A stretch of 5,531 nt of DNA from Clostridiales bacterium (GTDB taxonomy: Bacteria; Bacillota; Clostridia; Christensenellales; CAG-138): contig JAAZFD010000255.1 in the NCBI GenBank assembly GCA_012511925.1, positions 1 to 5,531 on the forward strand. Direction: 5' to 3'. Of the stretch, positions 1 through 5,456 are shown piece after piece. The position numbers and the translations under genes are program-made. Under the pieces are notes generated by a model. It was not told the origin of the DNA. It worked only from the letters and a program-made list of their open reading frames with translations, and searched no databases. How positions within the stretch are numbered: the first letter of the stretch is position 1; each line of letters starts with the position of its first letter.

Positions 1-2
1 CT

Positions 3-152
3 TTTAGGTCGAGGCTGCCTTTTTATTGGACATTGGCTGTTATGGGTGCAATAGGGAGTCAAGATACTCAAATTGCTACCGATTATGAAGAAGAGAAGCC
101 AAAGGGTTTTTTGCGTTCATTGTTTAGGAGGGTAGCAACAAATGATAGATAA
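3..152 (+). CDS. C-terminal end of a probable double-GTPase-type protein (partial)
   Basis: An open frame runs in from the left edge and stops at TAA 150-152, giving 49 residues. The visible tail reads R-S-R-L-P-F-Y-W-T-L-A-V-M-G-A-I, then an acidic patch (DYEEEKPK) and a basic end (LRSLFRRV). From memory of the family, bacterial double-GTPases (TRAFAC-class proteins paired with GAP1-type partners) end with a similar pattern: Arg-Val, a Pro, a Trp, and a Leu-rich helix ending G-x-I. No P-loop or other GTPase motif can be seen because the body of the protein lies outside the window. The gene overlaps the start of the next one by 11 bp in a different frame and carries that gene's ribosome binding site inside its own last codons, so the two are almost certainly co-transcribed and translationally coupled. 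That it is coding is well supported; the family name is inferred from a short tail and from the neighbour. Confidence 0.6.
   Translation, partial: FRSRLPFYWTLAVMGAIGSQDTQIATDYEEEKPKGFLRSLFRRVATNDR
126..131 (+). promoter_or_regulatory. Ribosome binding site of the 907-codon gene, inside the upstream coding region
   Basis: A perfect AGGAGG (followed by another G at 132) ends 10 bases before the ATG at 142-144. It lies within the upstream gene's Phe-Arg-Arg codons. This strong site fixes ATG 142 as the start, and the 11-bp overlap with the upstream stop points to coupled translation. Confidence 0.8.
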
Positions 153-2865
153 GTATATCTTTATGAAAGCAAATATCTCTGGTACGGACACTAATATAAC
201 CCCAGAGGGGTATTTGGAGTTCCCTGAAGAGTATAAGCGTGTTGTTATGGAGCATTTCCACAACAACGAGTTTAGATTAAAAAGGGGATTCGCTTTGGTA
301 CGCATCAGGGGTAGACAGTCTTGTTATATGCGTGCCTGTGCAATGCCCCAAACTGAGCTGACATCCCAAGCCAGGGCTTGTTGCATCCATGCCGAAATAG
401 ATAAACTTAACCCCGAGCAGTTTTTTGACGAAAATTTGGACATACTTCTTGGGTTTCGTTTTGCAAATGAAAGCGAAATCGTAAGTAGAACCGTTCCTAC
501 GCAAATTCATGAAATGCCAGTGTTGCCCTCACTAACAATAGACAATAATATTTTAAACACGATAATTGTTGGTTGCTTTGCACGATGGATAAATCGCTCA
601 AAACCATTGTTTATTTGTTTGCCTGATGAAGATTTTGATAACAAGGTTAATCAAGTAATCAAGTCAATTTATTTAGCGATGCCTTATGCATTGAGGGCTT
701 TTTCCGGCTTTATTACGTTCCCAACCCCGAATACTTCTGTGCCAGAGTTTGTTAGCCTTTGTTTTTTCCCTGAAAGTCAGCGTTCAAAATATGCAGCAGA
801 GGCGATATTGACACTTAATTTATCAGACTGCACAGAGGCGCTCGAAACTGTTATTAGCAACTCACGTTTTACGAAAACCACTCTTGACTTCATTAACTTT
901 TACACAGAAAAAGATACACAGGCCCGTAAGGCAATCAACCGTGAGCTTTTTGAAACGATTGAAGGAAATGGCGATAACGAGCTTTTTTCAAAAATGGATG
1001 GCAATGCTTATGGCGACTTGTATGCGTTACAGAATAATTGGAGCGATATGCCATGCGAGGAGCGGTATAAGGTGCTTCTTAACGGCGGAGGGCAACGCAC
1101 CGAAATACTTTCTAATATAGTTATAAAGTTTGCGGAAGCTACCATTGAAAACGATATGCCCGAGCTAATAAGTGCTTACATTGAAAATACTGACTCATTT
1201 GTAACATTTGCAGATGCAATAACACCCCTTTCGAAAATCCTTAAACTATTCCCTAAAATCCAAGATACGTGGGATAAAGCCCTTTTGACTTTTGCCGATA
1301 GTATTAGCAATAATCTAGACATAAAAAACGATTATGATAAGGCGGCTGAACGACTTTGTGTTATGTTTGATGAAATAATTTTGGATGCATGCAAATTACG
1401 AGTGATGCAGTATCAAAATAATAATATAAAGGTTGAACGGGATCAAATAATGGATCGTATTAAAAACCTTCCGATTTCTCCGCTTGCGAGTTATATGAAC
1501 GCTTCACTTGAAGTGCTTTCTAAAATTTATTTTGAGGAGAATAAAGTAATATTCAAGAAGGATATCGGGAAAAACCTTCAGATTTCATTCAGTAATGAAT
1601 GCGTAAAGGATTCTGATTATAAGAGGTATGACGAGCTAAAGGGGAGATATGAATTAATCGTGCATGAGTTCAATAACTATATTGACGATGCTTTGCATGT
1701 GGCATGGCAATGTTATATATCGAACTACATTAAGTTATTGAAAGAAAAGAATATTTCTGCGAGCAAGCCTTCATTCATAACATTCTTAGCTGAGATTATT
1801 GGCGGAAACACTTCTGCGTGGATGAGGGTCATTAGCGATTATAGTCCGTCGGATAGACATGAGATTGATTTGAACTCTATCATGAGGTTAGACACAAAGA
1901 AAGAAGGATATATCGGTGAGTTGTATTCTGCTTGCTGTAAACTATCAATTTTTGGCGAGAATACTGTGAATCTAATCTTTTTCTTGAATAAGAACAACAC
2001 CGAACAAAAAAGTGTAAAACTGTCCAACGTAAAAAAAATATTATTTTGGTTAATTTCTGGCGAAAACGAACCGTATATGGACAATGAGCTAATATATTTC
2101 TCCGCATACCTTTCATCTGCAGGTGTGTTAAATAACATTCATGTTCAGAGGTTGTTATCTTGCAAAGTAGATGATAGTTTGATTAAATACTTCGTACGTA
2201 TTGCCCTTGATTATGATAATGAAATATTCACTGATAATAAAGGAAAAAAGATAGATTCAATTAGTTTTCTAAAAAAGAATCATCCTAAATCCACAAAAGA
2301 AATCGATGGAGTAATAAGTCAAATTAAGGCTAACGACAATCCTGTGCAAGAAGTATGCGAAAAAAAGCCAAATAAAAGCATTTTTTCCCCTAAATCAAAG
2401 AATATGAAAGGCGATACCACGCTACCTGCACATACTCAAGAACAGGTCAGTGTCGTTAATGACTCCTTTGTATGTGAAAATTTTGGTAACACTATTGACA
2501 ACAATAATTCGCTTAATCCAAATTCCGTTGCCGTCTCTGATGAACTCTCTTCCAGGCCAATGATTAACTACGACCCGCTTCAAATACTTGTGGGCGGAAA
2601 GTTCGATTTGGAGTTAACTGGAGTCGATAAAAAGACCAAGATTTTTTGGGGGGCAACTCCTTCGAATGCAATTGATTTTAAAAACACAAACAGGCTAAAG
2701 GTAAAAGCAACAGCAATGTCTATTGGACCGGTTGCTATAAATGTGAAAGATAAAGATGGGATAACTATATCTTCGATAAACATCATAATAAAAGGCATCG
2801 CCAACGATTCGAGTATAAACTCAAAGAAAAGTGGCAACAGGAACCACAAAAAAGGTATCAAATAA
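142..2865 (+). CDS. Large GTPase-associated (GAP1-like) protein with C-terminal Ig-like domain
   Basis: This 907-residue protein has no signal peptide or membrane segment, so it should be cytoplasmic. Residues 1-230 resemble the N-terminal and middle domains of GTPase-associated protein 1 (GAP1), the usual partner of bacterial double-GTPases: GYLEFP near 23-28, a conserved-looking LLGFRFANE at 102-110, and AMPYALRAFSGFITF at 179-193, which fits the family's l-P-x-x-x-R-x-x-x-s-F-x-T signature. Residues 230-725 are mostly helical with no recognisable catalytic motif. Residues 730-805 form a polar, Asn/Ser/Lys-rich linker. Residues 808-885 alternate beta strands around a VGGKFDLEL / KIFWGATP / LKVKATAMSIGPVAINVKD pattern typical of bacterial Ig-like (Big-type) folds. 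The last 15 residues are Lys/Arg/Asn-rich. The start is set by AGGAGG at 126-131 and overlaps the upstream gene. The role is inferred to be adaptor or effector of a GTPase-based defence-type module; no biochemical activity can be assigned. The coding call is very secure, the family call moderate. Confidence 0.7.
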   Translation: MIDKYIFMKANISGTDTNITPEGYLEFPEEYKRVVMEHFHNNEFRLKRGFALVRIRGRQSCYMRACAMPQTELTSQARACCIHAEIDKLNPEQFFDENLDILLGFRFANESEIVSRTVPTQIHEMPVLPSLTIDNNILNTIIVGCFARWINRSKPLFICLPDEDFDNKVNQVIKSIYLAMPYALRAFSGFITFPTPNTSVPEFVSLCFFPESQRSKYAAEAILTLNLSDCTEALETVISNSRFTKTTLDFINFYTEKDTQARKAINRELFETIEGNGDNELFSKMDGNAYGDLYALQNNWSDMPCEERYKVLLNGGGQRTEILSNIVIKFAEATIENDMPELISAYIENTDSFVTFADAITPLSKILKLFPKIQDTWDKALLTFADSISNNLDIKNDYDKAAERLCVMFDEIILDACKLRVMQYQNNNIKVERDQIMDRIKNLPISPLASYMNASLEVLSKIYFEENKVIFKKDIGKNLQISFSNECVKDSDYKRYDELKGRYELIVHEFNNYIDDALHVAWQCYISNYIKLLKEKNISASKPSFITFLAEIIGGNTSAWMRVISDYSPSDRHEIDLNSIMRLDTKKEGYIGELYSACCKLSIFGENTVNLIFFLNKNNTEQKSVKLSNVKKILFWLISGENEPYMDNELIYFSAYLSSAGVLNNIHVQRLLSCKVDDSLIKYFVRIALDYDNEIFTDNKGKKIDSISFLKKNHPKSTKEIDGVISQIKANDNPVQEVCEKKPNKSIFSPKSKNMKGDTTLPAHTQEQVSVVNDSFVCENFGNTIDNNNSLNPNSVAVSDELSSRPMINYDPLQILVGGKFDLELTGVDKKTKIFWGATPSNAIDFKNTNRLKVKATAMSIGPVAINVKDKDGITISSINIIIKGIANDSSINSKKSGNRNHKKGIK

Positions 2866-2878
2866 AAACACAAACTAA

Positions 2879-2908
2879 AAAGCTAACTGCTATTTAGCGG
2901 TTAGCTTT
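2879..2908. terminator. Strong hairpin 13 bp after the stop codon, probable terminator
   Basis: AAAGCTAAC at 2879-2887 pairs perfectly with GTTAGCTTT at 2900-2908. Inside, a T-G wobble and GCT/AGC continue the stem around an ATTT loop, giving about 13 pairs. On the plus strand only TTT (inside the stem) is followed by GGCTG, so the U-tract is weak. On the minus strand the stem is followed by TTTTT then AGTTTG, which is somewhat better. The position just after the 907-codon gene and between convergent genes suggests a transcript end, possibly working in both directions. The core is repeated at 3103-3128. Confidence 0.5.
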
Positions 2909-2909
2909 G
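2884..2909 (+). repeat. 26-bp direct repeat, copy 1 (hairpin core)
   Basis: These 26 bases recur without mismatch at 3103-3128, 219 bp away. They include the palindromic core TAACTGCTATTTAGCGGTTA and the trailing GCTTTG. In this copy the left arm of the hairpin is complete (AAAGC upstream). Confidence 0.85.
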
Positions 2910-2962
2910 GCTGTGGAAAAACCCATTTGCAAATCAGGAAAAAAGATTGAACCAACTAAGCC

Positions 2963-2997
2963 CGCATATTTTTAATCGGAAACAGCTGAAATATGCG
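2963..2997. repeat. Perfect 9-bp inverted repeat with 17-nt spacer
   Basis: CGCATATTT at 2963-2971 is the exact reverse complement of AAATATGCG at 2989-2997. No U-tract follows on either strand, so it does not look like an intrinsic terminator. It could be a protein-binding palindrome, a structured RNA element or part of a small dispersed repeat. Function unknown. Confidence 0.5.
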
Positions 2998-3050
2998 AAA
3001 ACAGGGTATGAAAACCGTTGCTAAACCCAAACAACACTCCAAAAGTCGTA

Positions 3051-3076
3051 GGGGAACGACACTCTTGTGTTCACCC
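3051..3076. repeat. Bulged hairpin, possible dispersed intergenic repeat
   Basis: GGGGAAC at 3051-3057 pairs with GTTC-A-CCC at 3069-3076 (one bulged A at 3073). After a bulged G at 3058, ACA pairs with TGT around a CTCT loop. The symmetrical bulges and the GTAGGGGAACG style resemble small GC-richer intergenic repeats common in Clostridia genomes, but no second copy lies in this window, so the repeat assignment is an inference. The hairpin itself is directly visible. Confidence 0.4.
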
Positions 3077-3102
3077 GCTGGCACTTTTTAGACACTCTGA
3101 GA

Positions 3103-3128
3103 TAACTGCTATTTAGCGGTTAGCTTTG
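3103..3128 (+). repeat. 26-bp direct repeat, copy 2 (hairpin core)
   Basis: Exact second copy of the bases at 2884-2909. Here the outer left arm is degenerate (GAGATAAC instead of AAAGCTAAC), so only the inner stem TAAC-T-GCT / AGC-G-GTTA remains intact. It lies 43 bp beyond the stop of the ACT-like gene in that gene's direction of transcription and could act as its transcript end, although no U-tract follows on the minus strand. Confidence 0.8.
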
Positions 3129-3171
3129 TGTTATATGATTGTTTGAGCATAACACCTGTAATAGTAAACCC

Positions 3172-3426
3172 TCAATTCAAATCAATCAGCTTTGCCGTTA
3201 CACCCTCAAGCCCATTAAGCTCAACAACCAGCTTTTCAACTTCCTCTTTTTTGCCGCAAGGCTGAAGAACGATTAGCCCATCGCCCGAGCAAGAGTGTTC
3301 GCTTGTTTCGTGCAAACCTAAACGTGCCTTAATGCTGCAACCGTTTTTGGTTAGCACCTCTTGAAAATTTACTGCGTTTGAAACCCTGTTGTCCATTCTA
3401 ACGCCAATTATGTAGTAGCATGACAT
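3172..3426 (-). CDS. Small ACT-like protein, TM1266 / hydrogenase-associated type
   Basis: The 84-residue product has the beta-alpha-beta-beta-alpha-beta layout of small ACT-like proteins: YYIIGVRMDNR (4-14), helix 15-28, GCSIKARLGLHE (29-40), GLIVLQPC (50-57), helix 59-71, then GVTAKLIDL at the end. This matches in length and order the TM1266 family, annotated as a putative iron-only hydrogenase system regulator in anaerobic Firmicutes and Thermotogae; ligand and mechanism are not established. It carries four cysteines (3, 30, 46, 57), with H44-S-C-S-G-D-G50 the most distinctive stretch, so metal or thiol chemistry is possible but unproven. ATG 3426 is preceded by GGAGG six bases upstream. 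No hydrogenase or maturase gene is beside it here; its neighbours are a defence-type nuclease gene upstream on the same strand and a convergent GTPase-associated gene. A diverged ACT-like protein of other function is the main alternative. Confidence 0.7.
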   Translation of the reverse strand: MSCYYIIGVRMDNRVSNAVNFQEVLTKNGCSIKARLGLHETSEHSCSGDGLIVLQPCGKKEEVEKLVVELNGLEGVTAKLIDLN

Positions 3427-3432
3427 AAATTA

Positions 3433-3437
3433 CCTCC
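3433..3437 (-). promoter_or_regulatory. Ribosome binding site of the ACT-like gene
   Basis: GGAGG on the minus strand lies 6 bases before ATG 3426. It is a near-ideal Firmicutes site and fixes the start. Confidence 0.8.
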
Positions 3438-3456
3438 AAAAATTTTATTTAGATAT

Positions 3457-3485
3457 ATTTTAGCATAAAAGAGGGAAAATGCAAA
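3457..3485 (-). promoter_or_regulatory. Candidate sigma-A promoter for the ACT-like gene
   Basis: On the minus strand TTTGCA (3485-3480) and TAAAAT (3462-3457) are separated by exactly 17 bases, matching 4/6 and 5/6 of the consensus. Transcription would begin near 3450, leaving a leader of about 24 bases with the GGAGG site in it. The DUF262 gene ends 43 bases upstream with no clear terminator in between, so read-through is also possible. Confidence 0.45.
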
Positions 3486-3528
3486 GAGGGGGCTTGACCC
3501 TGCTTGTGCATGATTTTTATACTGAGAA

Positions 3529-5292
3529 CTAATCCTGCTCTGGGCCTACAGCTTTCTTTCCCATTACTTTTTCAATTAAGGCAACAAGTTTTTCCTTACG
3601 CTCTGCATAATAGTCTTCAAAATTATCTTGACGAATCAACTCGGGGTTCACTAATTGTGATTCAAGCAGCTCATTAGTTTTTTCGTAGCCATTTTCAGAA
3701 TCCATATATTTAGGTATATACACGCTTGGTGCATGACCGCCTATACTTCTATTTGTTGAAAAAGCAATGGGTGCTTTATTCACTATAGAATTGTATCTTT
3801 CAGCAGAAATGCCCACCTTAATACAATACGCTTGAGGGAATATATGATGTATGTCAATATTGGCGCTATTAAACTTTGTTATATTGTCGATAGTATATCC
3901 TTTTATAAAATCACAAGCACCGTTTTGTAGCAATAATGCACCTACACCCTTATATGCAGCACTGTTTTTTGTACGCATTTCGTCAAGTCTATCAGAACGA
4001 AATGTAGCTACTTTAATTGTATCTGGCAGGTCGGACGAGGAATCTTGTATCCAACTAATTACCTCTATGAAGTCCTTTACAAATCTTGTTTCATTTGCTC
4101 CGCCATACATTTCACCAAACACACCATTCCAATACCATTGTGCAATTTTCTCCATGCTTTTTGCTGTGGTTGCCTTCAAACCCAATGCTGCAAAAAAGGC
4201 TGCCATAGGTACTAACTGTGAGCCATAGGGTAAATCAGAATAGGAATAAATGTTTTGCAACAATAGAAACCTTGCTGCCTCAATATAACCATCTCTTATT
4301 AGTTTACTATTCTCTTTGTACTCGGATAGTGTTAAGTCTAATATATGCTTTCTTTTACACGCAACTGCTTGTCCTGAACGTTTTGATGTTGCTAACAATG
4401 TCAAGGATTGCAAAAAATCAACATTGCTAACGTTTTGCAAAACTTTATTGTAATCCTGCATATTATTTTTTAACGAAGGTTCAATTTCGTCTTCCCAATC
4501 ATGGCGAAGCCTAAAGCCGTCGGATGCAAAAGTAGCTGTGAGCAATTCAAAAACATTAAGCGGAACACCGCCAGTGTTGACGTTTTCAAAAACGCTGCAA
4601 ACTGCCTCTTTTTTATTCTCCTCCGTCAAAGAAATGACAGGTATGTTATAACTTCTAATTGCCAACATCTTAGCGAAGAAAAGGTTCCATCTTTGGCTTT
4701 TAATCGGGTCGGTTAGTTGTTTGGTGTATACCTGCCCCCATTGATTCATATCAGTTACATCAAGTGAAAGATTCGCAGGGAATACATCGTTTTCGCATTC
4801 TTTTTCGATAGTTGAATAATCGTAAGCCTCTACCGTACCAGTTTTCTTTGAACACTTTTTCTCATTTGCAATAATTACAACATTATCCTCATCAATATCG
4901 TCTTTTATCATTTCAAGAATGTCAAAATAGTAGAATCGCTTTACATCTTTCTTCTTTAAATCTGTAGTATCAACTGCACCTCGAAAATATAATGCCTGAT
5001 ACAGAGAAGTCAGCCTTTGCTGTCCGTCAAGCAATAGCCTTTTAGGTTTTGAGTCTACAACAGGAACATTTTTTACTGTTACCGAACAAAAATTTGCATT
5101 ATGTCCGCCTGCGTTAAGCATCATAACAGCACCAATAGGAAAGTATTTGATTATACTCACCAATAATTTTTGAATACGCTCTTCATCCCATACCCAACCT
5201 CTTTGAAAATCAGGTAATTGTATACTGCCTTTATAAACATCTGAAATTAAATCCAATAACTTTTCGGGGTTTGTTGTAAATAATTCTGCCAT
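3529..5292 (-). CDS. DUF262 / DUF1524 (GmrSD- or SspE-like) nucleotide-sensing nuclease
   Basis: The 587-residue product has a clear DUF262 domain: QLPDFQRGWVW (25-35), DGQQRLTSL (89-97) and FENVNTGGVPLNVFELL (235-251). At the C-terminus a DUF1524-type His-Me finger nuclease motif follows: DIHHIFPQ (480-487, catalytic His likely H483) with partner Asn residues in NKAPIAFSTNRSIGG (505-519). In characterised relatives (GmrSD type IV restriction, SspE) the DUF262 part binds or hydrolyses NTPs through DGQQR and the HNH part cuts or nicks phage DNA. Both halves are in one chain and both key motifs are intact, so it should be active. ATG 5292 is chosen because AAAGGA lies 8 bases upstream; the frame continues to a TTG at 5334 that lacks such a site. 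No Ssp/Dnd modification or methylase genes are visible nearby, so modified phage DNA is the likeliest target, though that is inference. Confidence 0.88.
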   Translation of the reverse strand: MAELFTTNPEKLLDLISDVYKGSIQLPDFQRGWVWDEERIQKLLVSIIKYFPIGAVMMLNAGGHNANFCSVTVKNVPVVDSKPKRLLLDGQQRLTSLYQALYFRGAVDTTDLKKKDVKRFYYFDILEMIKDDIDEDNVVIIANEKKCSKKTGTVEAYDYSTIEKECENDVFPANLSLDVTDMNQWGQVYTKQLTDPIKSQRWNLFFAKMLAIRSYNIPVISLTEENKKEAVCSVFENVNTGGVPLNVFELLTATFASDGFRLRHDWEDEIEPSLKNNMQDYNKVLQNVSNVDFLQSLTLLATSKRSGQAVACKRKHILDLTLSEYKENSKLIRDGYIEAARFLLLQNIYSYSDLPYGSQLVPMAAFFAALGLKATTAKSMEKIAQWYWNGVFGEMYGGANETRFVKDFIEVISWIQDSSSDLPDTIKVATFRSDRLDEMRTKNSAAYKGVGALLLQNGACDFIKGYTIDNITKFNSANIDIHHIFPQAYCIKVGISAERYNSIVNKAPIAFSTNRSIGGHAPSVYIPKYMDSENGYEKTNELLESQLVNPELIRQDNFEDYYAERKEKLVALIEKVMGKKAVGPEQD

Positions 5293-5300
5293 TGTTTTAT

Positions 5301-5305
5301 CCTTT
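5301..5305 (-). promoter_or_regulatory. Ribosome binding site that decides the DUF262 start
   Basis: AAAGG (extended to AAAGGA by the next base) lies 8 bases before ATG 5292 on the minus strand. The upstream TTG at 5334 follows a T-run and has no purine-rich site at the right spacing. Confidence 0.65.
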
Positions 5306-5332
5306 CGTGCTTTTCTTACTAAATCCCTTTTC

Positions 5333-5365
5333 AAAAAAAGGCGTTCCGTTTTTTTCTAACAGAAC
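5333..5365 (-). terminator. Intrinsic-terminator-like hairpin after the guaA tail
   Basis: On the minus strand GTTCTGTT (5365-5358) pairs with AACGGAAC (5350-5343) through seven Watson-Crick pairs and one T-G wobble, around an AGAAAAA loop. GCC and then seven Ts (5339-5333) follow. It begins 14 bases after the TGA of the nearer guaA tail, as expected for a native guaA terminator left in place. It also lies in the leader of the DUF262 gene, so that gene needs a promoter close by or read-through. Confidence 0.55.
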
Positions 5366-5369
5366 ACCA

Positions 5370-5375
5370 ATTATA
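5370..5375 (-). promoter_or_regulatory. Candidate -10 element for the DUF262 gene
   Basis: A perfect TATAAT lies on the minus strand between the guaA tail and the terminator-like hairpin. No good -35 hexamer sits 16-18 bases upstream and there is no extended TG, so the promoter is weak or regulated if real. A start near 5363 would leave almost the whole hairpin in the leader RNA. Confidence 0.3.
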
Positions 5376-5379
5376 AGTC

Positions 5380-5454
5380 TCACTCCCACTCAATCGTTCC
5401 CGGGGGCTTAGCCGTAACTTTATGCAACAATCGCATTTGGAGTAGGGTTTCTCC
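5380..5454 (-). pseudogene. guaA: guaA 3'-end remnant, copy 1
   Basis: Read on the minus strand, this ends VTAKPPGTIEWE-TGA, the near-invariant C-terminus of GMP synthase (glutamine-hydrolysing). The residues before it (GETLLQMRLLHK) do not match the usual GuaA I-N-E-V-x-x-x-N-R-V-x-Y-D, so the copy is only a tail. It follows directly on the stop of the second copy and cannot be part of a full gene. An ATG inside gives an 18-codon frame, but a GGAG site 14-15 bases away is too distant to argue for translation. Confidence 0.65.
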
Positions 5455-5456
5455 CC

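Larger units (their letters stand above)
2866..3171. other. Non-coding region between convergent genes
   Basis: This 306-bp stretch separates the plus-strand GTPase-associated gene from the minus-strand ACT-like gene. I see no convincing gene in it. It holds the hairpin at 2879-2908, a second copy of its core at 3103-3128, a 9-bp inverted repeat at 2963-2997 and a bulged hairpin at 3051-3076. The segment between the two 26-bp repeats (2910-3102, 193 bp) looks like an inserted or duplicated piece rather than a simple spacer. The only open frame of note is a 27-codon one at 3008-3091 without a ribosome binding site. Confidence 0.7.

Noticed and set aside
2580..2873. 97-codon hydrophobic open frame on the minus strand over the end of the 907-codon gene
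   Set aside because: Antisense to the Ig-like domain coding sequence; the Phe/Ile-rich composition is what the reverse complement of Lys- and Asn-rich codons gives, and no family is recognisable.
3008..3091. 27-codon open frame in the intergenic region starting at ATG 3008
   Set aside because: No ribosome binding site, overlaps the hairpin at 3051-3076, and the product resembles no known small protein.
3488..3508. GGGGGCTTGACCC inverted repeat as terminator of the DUF262 gene
   Set aside because: Only three or four pairs can form and there is no proper U-tract in the minus-strand direction.
3851..4228. 125-codon plus-strand open frame inside the DUF262 gene
   Set aside because: Antisense to a well-supported gene with intact motifs; no ribosome binding site and no recognisable domain.
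5293..5334. Longer N-terminus of the DUF262 protein from TTG 5334
   Set aside because: The 14 extra residues are mostly Lys/Arg encoded by leader sequence; the TTG sits on the terminator-like T-run and lacks a ribosome binding site, whereas ATG 5292 has AAAGGA 8 bases upstream.
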